A DNA stretch of 31,993 nt from an uncultured Caulobacter sp. GTDB taxonomy: Bacteria; Pseudomonadota; Alphaproteobacteria; Caulobacterales; Caulobacteraceae. The notes beneath the pieces were generated by a model. It searched no databases, was not told the DNA's origin, and was given only the letters and a program-made list of their open reading frames with translations. The first letter of the stretch is position 1. Each line of letters begins with the position of its first letter. The DNA lies in the NCBI RefSeq assembly GCF_937900395.1, contig NZ_CALCDX010000071.1, positions 1 through 31,993 of the forward strand, given 5' to 3'. Positions 14,845-23,000 of this stretch are shown piece after piece. Made by a program: the position numbers and the translations under genes.

Positions 14845-16594
14845 CGGCCGGGAAGTCCGGGTCAGGCCCCGAACGCCGTGGGCAGCCTTCCTGGACCGGG
14901 GTCAGCGCCAGGGCGTGCTCGCCGATGAGGATGTCACGGCGGGCCTCCGGCGCGCTCAGGCGTGGCTTTCCGGCCTTGAGGGCGGCCTGCAGATCGCCGA
15001 CCCAGCAATAGGACACGGTGCGGGCCACGCGGCGCCAGCGGCCGTCGGAGAGCTTGTAGACGTCCAGGGTCTCGCCGGATCCCAGCAGGACCTCGTCGGC
15101 GCCGTCGGCGTCCACGTCGAGCAGCACCGCGAAGCATCCCGGATTGGAGCCGTCGCAGGTTCCCCGCGCGGGCGGATTCGCGTCCTGGTTCACGAACGTC
15201 TCTGGCAGCTTGGAGCCCGAGGGATAGACGGTGATCATCGCGTAGTCGGGCTTCGCGACCGGCAGGCCAGGGCGGTTCGTTTCTGCTTTCACCTCGCGCG
15301 CGCGCCTTGCGGCTTGCGGGTTTCGATCCGATTTCAGCCGTTCCAGCGCCAGCCGGCCATAGCGCCCGCTATCGAAGCGCAGGAACGCGTAGTCGAACTT
15401 CTCGGCCGAGACCTTGCCCGATTCCAGCCGCTTGACCTGGCTGACCACCGACAGCCGCGCCGGGTCGGCGATCGGCGTGAAGAGCGCGATCAGCAGCAGG
15501 ACAGAGATGGCCGCCATGACCAGGTTGGTGGGCTCGACCGCCTTCATCCAGGTCGCCGAGCGCAGGGCCGCCAGGGTGTAGCCCACGGTGAAGCCCACTG
15601 CGACGATCAGATAGGTCACAGCCATCACCCGGTCCGGGGTCAGGCCGTACTGATGAATCCGCAGCCACAGGGCATAGGCCGTCAGGATCACGATCGGGAT
15701 CAGCAGCAGGCTTGCCGCGCGGGCTGCCCAGCGCAGGATCGGGTTGGGCGGCTCGAGCCCGTCCTGGTAGGCGGCGTTGATCAGGATGATCAAGGCCGCG
15801 GCGGCCGACAGCAGCAGGGACGCAGCGGCCTTGGTGCTCCACAGCGGCGCCAGGCCCGTGAACGGCAGGGTGGCCAGGAAGCCGCCGGCGATCACCACCA
15901 TCAGCGGCAGCAGCCAGGCCAGCAGCACAAGGCCCACGGTCCTTACGCCGCGCACCAAGCCCGCGCGGGCCTCGGTCAACTGCACGGCCATGTGGACGGC
16001 CGCGGCGAACATCAGGCCGGTGGCGGGGAAGGCGAAGGCGGTCTCGCCGATCAGCTTCTGGATGGCCTCGACGCCGATCAGCTTGAACAGCGCCCCGGCC
16101 AGGAACAGCAGCAGCCAGAAGGCGCCGGTGAAGGCCAGGGACAGGAACAGGCGAACGGCGTTGGTCCCGACCAGGTCGAAATAGTCGGCGTAGGGCGCCA
16201 CGGGCTTGCCCGCCGCCTCGGCCGGCTGGACCAGGTGGTGGGCGATGAACAGCAGGGCGGCCACGGCGACGAAGAGCGGCGGCGACAAGGGGCCCGCGCC
16301 CAGCCGGTCCGGCGCCGCGCCAACCCAGGCGGCATGGATCGCCATGATCGCGACCAGCGCCGCGGCGACCGCGCTCCAGGCCAGCAGGGCGCTTCTACGC
16401 ATCGCCGAAAGGGCCGACAGCGGAATCAGCGGGACCGCTAGAACGCAGAGCAGCAGTGGCGCATAGAGCATCGGCGTTGTCGCGGGCCAGCTCTTCGACT
16501 CGTCGGCTTTTTGCAGCAGGAAGAGGGCGACGCCCTGGGCCAGGCCGATCGCCAGTCGCGTCACGGCGGCGGCTCTCGCGCTGCTCTTATCCAT
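14825..16594 (-). CDS. DUF4153 multi-pass membrane protein
   Basis: A 589-residue protein with about ten or eleven hydrophobic segments over the first 400 residues, matching the DUF4153 family of uncharacterised membrane proteins. The remaining 190 residues are hydrophilic. Near residues 491-504 the sequence LLDVDADGADEVLLG is a D-x-D-x-D-G-x-D-E calcium-loop pattern like those of FG-GAP repeats, and it is followed by ETLDVYKLSDGRWRRV, which also reads like one blade of such a repeat. AGGGAG upstream supports the ATG at 16594. Its end overlaps the ABC exporter gene by 20 bases; it diverges from the S10 peptidase gene. Function is unknown; cell-surface sensing through the tail is only a suggestion. 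Confidence 0.82.
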   Translation of the reverse strand: MDKSSARAAAVTRLAIGLAQGVALFLLQKADESKSWPATTPMLYAPLLLCVLAVPLIPLSALSAMRRSALLAWSAVAAALVAIMAIHAAWVGAAPDRLGAGPLSPPLFVAVAALLFIAHHLVQPAEAAGKPVAPYADYFDLVGTNAVRLFLSLAFTGAFWLLLFLAGALFKLIGVEAIQKLIGETAFAFPATGLMFAAAVHMAVQLTEARAGLVRGVRTVGLVLLAWLLPLMVVIAGGFLATLPFTGLAPLWSTKAAASLLLSAAAALIILINAAYQDGLEPPNPILRWAARAASLLLIPIVILTAYALWLRIHQYGLTPDRVMAVTYLIVAVGFTVGYTLAALRSATWMKAVEPTNLVMAAISVLLLIALFTPIADPARLSVVSQVKRLESGKVSAEKFDYAFLRFDSGRYGRLALERLKSDRNPQAARRAREVKAETNRPGLPVAKPDYAMITVYPSGSKLPETFVNQDANPPARGTCDGSNPGCFAVLLDVDADGADEVLLGSGETLDVYKLSDGRWRRVARTVSYCWVGDLQAALKAGKPRLSAPEARRDILIGEHALALTPVQEGCPRRSGPDPDFPAASPRPR

Positions 16595-16697
16595 CCTCGG
16601 CGTCTCCCTGGGTTTTCCGCAAGCGAGCACGCTTTGGAACGGTTGTGAAGATTTGCAGGTTGCCCTAGCAATTTCGTCCTCAGTCGAGGGGACGAAC

Positions 16698-18206
16698 ATG
16701 AAACAGGCTTTCGGGGGCGGCGTCGCGGCCGTGGTGGCGTCGTTGATGCTGGCGGGTTCGGGGCTGGCTACGCCCGCCCTGGCTCAGGACAAGGGCGGCG
16801 ACAAGCCGGCTGCCGAGAAGGGCCTCGATCTGCCGGCTTTCCCGGCCGACAAGTCGGTCAAGCAGACCACCGTCATCGCGGGCAAGACCATCGCCTATAC
16901 GGCCACCGTCGGTTCGCTGCCGGTGCGCGACGAAAAGGGCAAGAAGGTCGCCGAGGTGGTCTACACCTCGTACGTGCTGGACGGCCCGCGCGACCCGAAC
17001 CGGCCGATCACGATCGCCTTCAACGGCGGCCCGGGCGCCGCCAGCGTCTATCTGAACTTCGCCCTGGGCCCCAAGCGCGTGCAGTTCGGCGCCGAGGGCG
17101 ACAGCCCGTCGGACTTCAGCAAGCTGCAGGACAATCCGGCCAGCTGGCTGGACTTCACCGACCTCGTGTTTATCGACCCGGTCGGCACGGGCTTCTCGCG
17201 CTCGCTGGTCGGCGAGGACGAGACCAAGAAGCGCTTCTATGGCGTCAAGCAGGACATCGAGTACCTGTCGCGGATCGTCTTCGACTATCTCGTGAAGACC
17301 GAGCGCCTGGCCTCGCCAAAGTACCTGGTCGGCGAGAGCTATGGCGGCTTCCGCGGGCCGCGCCTGGCCTATGAGCTGCAGACCGATCTCGGCGTCGCCG
17401 TGAAGGGCGTCGTGCTGGTCTCGCCGTTGCTGACCAGCGCCGGCCGCGCCTCGCAGGAGATCTCGCCCCTGCCGTCGATGTGGACCCTGCCGTCGATCGC
17501 CGCCGCCAAGCTGGAGCGGGACGGCAAGCTGACGCCCGAGACCATCAAGGCCGTCGAGGACTACACGCGCGGCGAATACATGGTCGACCTGATGAAGGGC
17601 TCCGACCGGGCCGCCCTCCAGCGCCTGACGACCAAGGTCTCGGCCATGACCGGGCTTGATCCGGACTATGTGCGCCGCGCCGGCGGCCGCCTGGAGACCC
17701 AGTCGTTCCTGCGCGAGGTGTTCCGCGACAAGGGGCGCCTGGGCAGCCGCTACGACAGCAACGTCACCTCGCTGGACCCCTTCCCGTTCGCGCCCGAGCA
17801 GGAGGTTAACGACCCGATCCTCGACGCGATCATCGCCCCGACCACCAGCGCCATCGTCGACTTCACCACCCGCATCGTCGGCTGGAAGCCGGAGGCGCGT
17901 TACGAGGCGCTGTCGGGGACCGTCAACCGCCTGTGGGACCGTGGCCGGGGTCCGGACACCGAGTCGGTGTCCGACCTGCGCAAGGTCGTCTCGGTCGATC
18001 CGAAGCTGAAGGTGCTGATCGTCCACGGCTACAACGACCTGTCGTGCCCGTTCTTCGCCTCGCGCCTGGTCGTCGACGCCATGCCGGCGACGGCCGCCGG
18101 CCGGGTGACCCTGTCCAACTATCCGGGCGGTCACATGTTCTACAGCCGTCCCGACAGCGGCGCGGCGTTCCGCAAGGACGTCATGGCGCTGTACGGCGCG
18201 AAATAG
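16698..18206 (+). CDS. Secreted serine carboxypeptidase (peptidase S10)
   Basis: A 502-residue exported peptidase. The signal peptide ends after TPALAQ (about residue 30). Catalytic Ser214 sits in VGESYGGFRGP, Asp447 in VHGYNDLSCP, and His479 in YPGGHMFY, with the oxyanion segment FNGGPGAASVYLN at 108-120. These match peptidase S10, which removes C-terminal residues at acidic pH; alphaproteobacterial members are probably periplasmic and may feed on peptides. A POT-type peptide transporter lies about 5 kb away on the same strand, which is a loose functional link only. GAGGGG is 6 bases before the ATG. Confidence 0.95.
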   Translation: MKQAFGGGVAAVVASLMLAGSGLATPALAQDKGGDKPAAEKGLDLPAFPADKSVKQTTVIAGKTIAYTATVGSLPVRDEKGKKVAEVVYTSYVLDGPRDPNRPITIAFNGGPGAASVYLNFALGPKRVQFGAEGDSPSDFSKLQDNPASWLDFTDLVFIDPVGTGFSRSLVGEDETKKRFYGVKQDIEYLSRIVFDYLVKTERLASPKYLVGESYGGFRGPRLAYELQTDLGVAVKGVVLVSPLLTSAGRASQEISPLPSMWTLPSIAAAKLERDGKLTPETIKAVEDYTRGEYMVDLMKGSDRAALQRLTTKVSAMTGLDPDYVRRAGGRLETQSFLREVFRDKGRLGSRYDSNVTSLDPFPFAPEQEVNDPILDAIIAPTTSAIVDFTTRIVGWKPEARYEALSGTVNRLWDRGRGPDTESVSDLRKVVSVDPKLKVLIVHGYNDLSCPFFASRLVVDAMPATAAGRVTLSNYPGGHMFYSRPDSGAAFRKDVMALYGAK

Positions 18207-18270
18207 TCGAAGGTCTGTCGGCGGGGAGCTTCGGCGAACGTCCTGAGGTCTAGCGATCGAGGAACGACCG

Positions 18271-18654
18271 ATGATGAAGCCCCCCGCCGCGTCCATCGAC
18301 GACTATCTCTCCAAGCTGCCCGCTGGCCAACGGGCGGCGTTGGAGACTCTTCGGGACCAGATCCGCGCCATCGCCCCCGAGGCGACCGAGGCCATCAGCT
18401 ATGGCCTGCCCACCTTCAAGCTGAACGGCAATCTCGTGCACTTCGGCGCGGCCGCGAAGCACTGCGCCTTCTATCCGGGCGCGGTGATCGATGCGTTCGC
18501 CGATCGTCTGAAGGGTTACGAGACGGCAAAGGGCACGATCCGCTTCCAGCCCGACGCGCCGCTGCCGCCGGCGCTGATCGAAGACATCGTCCGCTGTCGC
18601 ATCGCCCAGAACGCGGCGATCGCGGCCGAGCGCGCGGCGCGGAAGAGGCGCTGA
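18271..18654 (+). CDS. DUF1801 (YdhG-like) protein
   Basis: A 127-residue cytosolic protein. IDDYLSKLPAGQRAALETLR, then EAISYGLPTFKLNGNLVHFG, HCAFYPG and the GTIRFQPDAPLPPALIEDIVR end match the DUF1801/YdhG fold, related to the bacterial Fra iron-chaperone fold. No reaction is known. GAGGAA precedes two adjacent ATG codons at 18271. It follows the S10 gene by 64 bases and ends 3 bases before the convergent AhpD-like gene. Confidence 0.88.
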   Translation: MMKPPAASIDDYLSKLPAGQRAALETLRDQIRAIAPEATEAISYGLPTFKLNGNLVHFGAAAKHCAFYPGAVIDAFADRLKGYETAKGTIRFQPDAPLPPALIEDIVRCRIAQNAAIAAERAARKRR

Positions 18655-18657
18655 CGA

Positions 18658-19104
18658 TCAGGTCTTGGCGGCGACCGGCAGGCGGAACGGCGCGCCCAGG
18701 CGGTTGAAGGCGTTCATCGCCGCGATGGTGATCGTGAGATCGACCAGCTCCTTCGGCGTGAACGACGCGGCCGCCGCCGCGTAGGCCTCGTCCGAGGCGT
18801 GGGTCTCGCTGACCCGCGTCACTTCCTCGGCCCAGGCCAGGGCGGCGCGCTCCTGGTCGGAGAAGAGGTGGGGAACCTCGTCCCACACGGGAACCAGCAC
18901 CAGCTTGTCGACGGACATGGTCTTGAGCAGGTCGCGGCTGTGCAGATCGATGCAATGGGCGCAGCCGTTGATCTGGGAGACCCGCAGGAACACCAGATGG
19001 ATCAGCTCCGCGGGCAGGCTGCCGACCGTGGTGACGTAGTGGTGGACCCCGAACAGGGCCTTCGCGCCTTCGGGCGCGACCTCGGACCAATTCAAGCGCG
19101 TCAT
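18658..19104 (-). CDS. AhpD-like carboxymuconolactone decarboxylase family protein
   Basis: A 148-residue all-helical protein with the peroxidase motif NGCAHCIDLHSRD, in which the C-x2-C pair plus the downstream histidine forms the proton-relay and thiol centre of AhpD-type alkylhydroperoxidases. ALAWAEEVTRVSETHASDEAY and the DLTITIAAMNAFNRLG end are family-typical. It probably reduces organic peroxides or acts as a thiol oxidoreductase. AGAGGAGAAG precedes the ATG. With katA it adds a second peroxide-handling function to the window, although they are 6 kb apart. Confidence 0.92.
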   Translation of the reverse strand: MTRLNWSEVAPEGAKALFGVHHYVTTVGSLPAELIHLVFLRVSQINGCAHCIDLHSRDLLKTMSVDKLVLVPVWDEVPHLFSDQERAALAWAEEVTRVSETHASDEAYAAAAASFTPKELVDLTITIAAMNAFNRLGAPFRLPVAAKT

Positions 19105-19192
19105 GTTCGTCTTCTCCTCTTCGCCCTGATGGCGTCGAGGATGAGACGAGGCGAGGACGGCCGATGTGACGCTGGCGGCGAACTTTTGCGCG

Positions 19193-19954
19193 CTAGCGCG
19201 CCAGCCGCCCGTCCTGCAGCGCGCTGGGCTCGAACGAAAAGATCACCTCAGGATCAGGCTTGGCCACTGCCTTGGCGATCTTCTTGTCGCCGGCGGCGTG
19301 CAGCAGCCAGCGGATGACGTTGAGCCGGGCGGCCTTCTTGTGATCGGCGCGGACGCAAATCCAGGGCGCGACGTCGCTGTGAGTGCGCATCAGCATCTCG
19401 TCGCGCGCGGCCGTGTAGTCGTCCCACTTCTCCTCGGCGACCTTGTCGAGGTCGCTGGTCTTGAAGGCCTTCAGCGGGTCTTCGCGGCGGGCCTTCAGGC
19501 GCTTGGCCTGCTCCTCGCGGCTGATGTCCAGCCAGAACTTCACGTAGCGGGTGTCGTTCTCAACCAGCATCCGCTCGAAGGCGGGGACGTCGCGCAGGAA
19601 CTGCTCCTGCTGCTTGGGCGTCGAGAAGGCCATCACCCGCTCGACCCCGGCGCGGTTGTACCAGGAGCGGTTGAACAGCACCGCCTCGCCGCAAGCCGGC
19701 AGGTATTCGACATAGCGCTGGAAATACCACTCGCTGGCTTCGCGTTCGGTCGGCTTGGGCAGGGCGACGACCATGGTGGCGCGCTTGGAGAGATGCTCGA
19801 CAATGCGGGCGATCGTGCCGTCCTTGCCCGCCGCGTCGCGGCCCTCGAAGATGGCCAGGATCTTCCAGCCGTCCTTGATGGCCTTCTTCTGCATCGCGAT
19901 CAGCGCCAGCTGCAGCTGGACGAGTTCGTTGTCGTAGTCGTCGGACTTGCTCAT
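19193..19954 (-). CDS. ppk2: Polyphosphate kinase 2
   Basis: A 253-residue PPK2 that moves phosphate between polyphosphate and nucleotides. Walker A is FEGRDAAGKDG (37-46), and the Walker B-like loop is VLFNRSWYNRAGVERVM (about 92-108), with asparagine where many class I enzymes show aspartate. The lid region WLDISREEQAKRLKARREDPLKAFK is present. Single-domain length fits class I enzymes, which mostly make NTP from polyphosphate. The Asn variant occurs in other PPK2 sequences I recall, so I do not read it as inactivation. It diverges from rsmE over 46 bases. Confidence 0.93.
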   Translation of the reverse strand: MSKSDDYDNELVQLQLALIAMQKKAIKDGWKILAIFEGRDAAGKDGTIARIVEHLSKRATMVVALPKPTEREASEWYFQRYVEYLPACGEAVLFNRSWYNRAGVERVMAFSTPKQQEQFLRDVPAFERMLVENDTRYVKFWLDISREEQAKRLKARREDPLKAFKTSDLDKVAEEKWDDYTAARDEMLMRTHSDVAPWICVRADHKKAARLNVIRWLLHAAGDKKIAKAVAKPDPEVIFSFEPSALQDGRLAR

Positions 19955-19986
19955 GCGGTGAGCCTACCCCCGGAAAGCTGACTTGC

Positions 19987-19994
19987 GCTAGAAC
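19987..19994 (+). promoter_or_regulatory. Possible -10 element of a leaderless rsmE transcript
   Basis: GCTAGAAC equals the Caulobacter housekeeping -10 consensus GCTANAWC. Transcription would start about 7 bases later, at the A of the rsmE ATG (20001), consistent with the absence of a ribosome-binding sequence. I see no good -35. Confidence 0.35.
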
Positions 19995-20000
19995 GACGCC

Positions 20001-20717
20001 ATGATCCGTCTTTTTGTTCCCAACGACCTGTCGGCTGGGGCCGGCGTCGTCCCGACCGTCGACCAGTCCCGCTACCTGACCTCGGTCATGCGCCTTTCGG
20101 TCGGCGACGAGGTGCTGCTGTTCAATGGCCGCGACGGCGAATGGCGCGCCAGCATCGTCGAGGCGACCAAGCGCGGGTGCCTCTTGAAGGCCGAAGAACA
20201 GACCCGTCCCATGCACATCGGGCCGGACCTCGACCTGATCATCGCCATGGTCAAGCGCGGGCGGGTGGAGACCATCGTCGAGAAGGCCGCCGAGCTGGGC
20301 GCGCGCCGCGTTCGCCTGACGATCACGCGCCGCACCAATGTCGACTTCGTCAAGCTGGGGCGCCTCGACGCCATCGCCATGGAGGCGGCCGAGCAGACCG
20401 GGCGCCTCGACGTGCCCGAGATCGTCGATCCGGAGAAGCTGGACAAGATCCTGGACGGCTGGGATCCCGCGCGACGCCTCGTCTTCTGCGACGAGGGCGG
20501 CGACGCCAGGCCGGCGATCGAGGCGCTTGCGGGGACCAGCGCTCCGGCCGCGATCCTGATCGGGCCCGAGGGCGGTTTCGCGCCGGAGGAACGCGAACGT
20601 CTGCGGGGACTTTCCTTCGTCACGCCGGTGTCGCTGGGCCCTCGCATCCTGCGCGCCGACACCGCCGCGATCTCGGCCATGACGCTTTGGCAGGCGGCGG
20701 CCGGGGATTGGAGATAG
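20001..20717 (+). CDS. rsmE: 16S rRNA m3U1498 methyltransferase
   Basis: A 238-residue SPOUT-class enzyme that methylates N3 of U1498 in 16S rRNA. The N-terminal PUA-like part (RSYLTSVMRLSVGDEVLLFNG region) and the C-terminal SAM knot are both recognisable; the knot shows ILIGPEGGFAPEERERL and SLGPRILRADTAAISAM, the two diagnostic RsmE motifs. The segment KAAELGARRVRLTITRRTN is also typical. No ribosome site precedes the ATG. The gshA gene lies 136 bases downstream. Confidence 0.95.
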   Translation: MIRLFVPNDLSAGAGVVPTVDQSRYLTSVMRLSVGDEVLLFNGRDGEWRASIVEATKRGCLLKAEEQTRPMHIGPDLDLIIAMVKRGRVETIVEKAAELGARRVRLTITRRTNVDFVKLGRLDAIAMEAAEQTGRLDVPEIVDPEKLDKILDGWDPARRLVFCDEGGDARPAIEALAGTSAPAAILIGPEGGFAPEERERLRGLSFVTPVSLGPRILRADTAAISAMTLWQAAAGDWR

Positions 20718-20853
20718 AATTAAGCTCAAGGTCGCCCCTTGAGGTTCGCAAAGAAAACGCCCAACTGGGCGTGACCGAGTAGTATCGCCGTCGGCGGAGA
20801 GAATGGGCCCTCTCCTCCCGCAGCATCGCAACCCCTGGGGAGGGACGGCTTGC

Positions 20854-22215
20854 ATGGCCGACACCGCTAGCGTCCAGGAGCGTCCGCTGACGCTCTCCGA
20901 TCTGACCGACTATTTCGCGCGGGGCTGCAAGCCCAAGGCGGCGTTCCGCGTCGGCGCCGAGCACGAGAAGTTCGGCTTCTACCTCAACTCGCACGCTCCT
21001 GTTCCCTACGAGGGCGACAAGGGGATCCACGCCCTGCTGACGGGCCTGCAGCGCTTTGGCTGGACGCCCGTCATGGAAGGCCCGACGATCATCGGGCTGG
21101 AGCGCAACGGCGCCAATGTCAGCCTGGAGCCAGGCGGGCAGTTCGAGCTGTCGGGCGCGCCGCTGGCGACCATGCACGACATCTGCGACGAGACCGGCAA
21201 GCACCTCGACGAGGTCAAGACCGTCGCGGACGAACTGGGGCTGGGCTTCGTGGGCCTAGGCTTCTCGCCGCTGTGGAAGCGCGAGGAGGTGCCGGTCATG
21301 CCCAAGGGCCGGTACGTGATCATGCGCAACTACATGCCCAAGGTCGGCAAGCTGGGTCTGGACATGATGCTGCGCACCTGCACGGTGCAGGCCAATCTGG
21401 ACTTCTCCAGCGAAGCCGACATGGCCGCCAAGTTCCGCATGAGCCTGGCCCTGCAGCCGATCGCCACGGCGCTGTTCGCCAATTCGCCGTTCACCGAAGG
21501 CAAGCCCAACGGCTTCCTGTCGGCCCGCGCCAACGTCTGGACCGACACCGATCCCGACCGCACGGGCCTTTTGTCGTTCGTGTTCGAGGACGGCTTCGAT
21601 TTCGAGCGCTACGCCCGCTACGCCCTCGACGTGCCGATGTACTTCGTCAAGCGGGGCGACAAGTACATCGACGTGGCCGGCCGATCCTTCCGCGACTTCA
21701 TCGAGGGCAAGCTGCCCGAGCTGCCGGGCGAGATCGCCACCATGAAGGACTGGGCCGACCACACGACGACCGCCTTCCCTGAAGTGCGCCTGAAGACCTA
21801 TCTGGAGATGCGCGGCGCCGACGCCGGCCCCTGGAGCCGTCTGTGCGCCCTGCCGGCGCTGTGGACCGGCGTCTTCTACGACGACGCGGCCCTGGCGGCG
21901 GCCTGGGACCTTTGCAAAGACTGGACGATCGACGATCGCGAAGGCCTGCGTCGCGACGTGCCGCGCCTGGGCCTGAAGGCCAAGGTCGCCGGCCGAACGG
22001 TCCAGGACGTGGCCAAGGACTTCGTCGCCATCGCCAAGTCGGGCCTTAAGAACCGCGCCCAGCTCAATGGCGGCTTCTTGGACGAGACGATCTATCTCGG
22101 CGAGCTGGAAGAGATCGCCGACAGCGGGATCACGCCCGCCGAACGCCTGCTGGCGCTCTACAACGGCGACTGGAAGGGCGACATCGGCCGGGTGTTCACC
22201 GACTGCGCCTACTAG
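20854..22215 (+). CDS. gshA: Glutamate-cysteine ligase
   Basis: A 453-residue ATP-dependent ligase making gamma-glutamylcysteine, the first step to glutathione. VGAEHEKFGFY, the substrate-binding block SLEPGGQFELSGAPLATMHD, GLGFSPLW, MPKGRYVIMRNYMP and TVQANLDFSSEADMA place it in the plant/alphaproteobacterial GCS group rather than the E. coli type. GGGGAGGG lies about 9 bases before ATG 20854. The leader (20718-20853) has a CGCCCA/TGGGCG hairpin at 20758-20771 and complementary CTCCC and GGGAG tracts that could cover the ribosome site; the latter is inference. It ends 4 bases before the convergent 47-residue gene. Confidence 0.95.
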   Translation: MADTASVQERPLTLSDLTDYFARGCKPKAAFRVGAEHEKFGFYLNSHAPVPYEGDKGIHALLTGLQRFGWTPVMEGPTIIGLERNGANVSLEPGGQFELSGAPLATMHDICDETGKHLDEVKTVADELGLGFVGLGFSPLWKREEVPVMPKGRYVIMRNYMPKVGKLGLDMMLRTCTVQANLDFSSEADMAAKFRMSLALQPIATALFANSPFTEGKPNGFLSARANVWTDTDPDRTGLLSFVFEDGFDFERYARYALDVPMYFVKRGDKYIDVAGRSFRDFIEGKLPELPGEIATMKDWADHTTTAFPEVRLKTYLEMRGADAGPWSRLCALPALWTGVFYDDAALAAAWDLCKDWTIDDREGLRRDVPRLGLKAKVAGRTVQDVAKDFVAIAKSGLKNRAQLNGGFLDETIYLGELEEIADSGITPAERLLALYNGDWKGDIGRVFTDCAY

Positions 22216-22219
22216 AGGC

Positions 22220-22363
22220 TCAGAAGATCGCCCGGGCGGCGGCGATGATCGCGGCCCATGAGCCGATAGCGAAGGCGACCGCCGCTAGCCGGCCCCAGGC
22301 GATGTGGGGGCGGTCGGTCGCGGCGTGAACGGCGTCCGCGTGATTGAAAGAAACGTAGGCCAT
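22220..22363 (-). CDS. Small (47-residue) membrane protein
   Basis: A short reading frame easy to miss: ATG at 22361-22363 with a near-perfect ribosome site GGAGGAAA just upstream, ending TGA at 22220-22222. The protein starts MAYVSFNHADAVHAATDRPH and then has one hydrophobic helix (about residues 26-43, LAAVAFAIGSWAAIIAAA) ending RAIF, so a single-span inner-membrane protein is likely. It is not a shadow of a larger frame. A TTAA-N7-TTAA CtrA-type box stands 58-72 bases upstream with a CCTATGG sequence at promoter spacing. No family recognised. Confidence 0.7.
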   Translation of the reverse strand: MAYVSFNHADAVHAATDRPHIAWGRLAAVAFAIGSWAAIIAAARAIF

Positions 22364-22420
22364 GGGTTTCCTCCGCGCCCCTCTGCCGGGAGCTCGACCA
22401 TAGGGTCGCGCCAGCAGCTC

Positions 22421-22435
22421 TTAACGCGGACTTAA
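22421..22435 (-). promoter_or_regulatory. CtrA-type box upstream of the 47-residue gene
   Basis: TTAA-N7-TTAA (TTAACGCGGACTTAA on the plus strand) matches the Caulobacter CtrA site TTAA-N7-TTAAC in both half-sites, lacking only the trailing C. It overlaps a perfect 14-base palindrome, CGGACTTAAGTCCG (22427-22440). Spacing to a weak -10 near 22399-22405 is compatible with CtrA overlapping the -35 region, as in known CtrA-activated promoters. Confidence 0.55.
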
Positions 22436-22442
22436 GTCCGGC

Positions 22443-22483
22443 GGGATGCGACCAAATGGCGACGGGGTGCGGCTAAATGGCGC
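22443..22483. repeat. Tandem 20-base imperfect repeat at the DUF427 stop
   Basis: GGGATGCGACCAAATGGCGA (22443-22462) and GGGGTGCGGCTAAATGGCGC (22464-22483) match at 16 of 20 positions with a period of 21. The second copy contains the DUF427 stop codon. A small tandem duplication is the likely origin. Confidence 0.5.
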
Positions 22484-23000
22484 CCACGCCCTTGTAGGGC
22501 GGGTCCAGGTCGGGCTCGACCTTGTCCGGATCGGGCATGTCGACGTTTGGCGGCCAATGCTCGGCCTGGCTGTTTCCCGAGCCGCTGTCGGTGTGGCGCA
22601 CCACCTCGTCGACATCCATCGCCTCGGTCTCGGCGGGGGAGCGGTCGTCCAGCTGGAACTCCACATGCTCGGGATAGAAGGCCACGCGTCCGGCGATCGG
22701 GCCAACGGCCGCATACGGGTCCTCGTAGGACCAAGCCGCGTTCTCGATGATCTGGCGATCGCGATAGATCGTGAAATAGGCCGCATCGCCCTTGTACGGG
22801 CAGTGGGTCACCTTGTCGGTGCGGCGCAGGAACGGCATCTGCACGCTGTCGCGCGGGAAGTAGTAGACCGGCGGATAGTCGGCCTCGCGCAGCACGAGCA
22901 CGTCGTCGCTGTCGGCGATTTCGTGACCCTCGAAAATCACCCGCACCACGCCCGGGACGTGGTCGATCGTGATCGGATGGCTGGCGTCGGGGATCTTCAT
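22473..23000 (-). CDS. DUF427 domain protein
   Basis: A 175-residue protein. VRVIFEGHEIADSDDVLVLREADYPPVYYFPRD is the conserved DUF427 start, followed by HCPYKGDAAYFTI and ENAAWSYEDPYAAVGPIAGRVAFY, all strongly characteristic of this domain of unknown function. The last 50 residues are acidic and proline-rich (SGSGNSQAEHWPPNVDMPDPDKV) and extend beyond the usual domain. GGGAGC before the ATG supports the start at 23000. It is divergent from the POT transporter over 242 bases, where I see only a weak TTGACC at 23160 and no clear operator. Confidence 0.9.
   Translation of the reverse strand: MKIPDASHPITIDHVPGVVRVIFEGHEIADSDDVLVLREADYPPVYYFPRDSVQMPFLRRTDKVTHCPYKGDAAYFTIYRDRQIIENAAWSYEDPYAAVGPIAGRVAFYPEHVEFQLDDRSPAETEAMDVDEVVRHTDSGSGNSQAEHWPPNVDMPDPDKVEPDLDPPYKGVGAI

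Noticed and set aside
14807..16441. Plus-strand frame opposite DUF4153
   Set aside because: Same antisense character, no recognisable domain, no ribosome site; DUF4153 has a clear membrane topology.
16680..18296. Minus-strand frame opposite the S10 peptidase
   Set aside because: Shadow frame; the S10 catalytic triad and signal peptide are on the plus strand.
19193..19954. Asparagine in the PPK2 Walker B-like loop as a sign of inactivation
   Set aside because: The same Asn variant occurs in other PPK2 sequences I recall, so it is weak evidence for loss of function.
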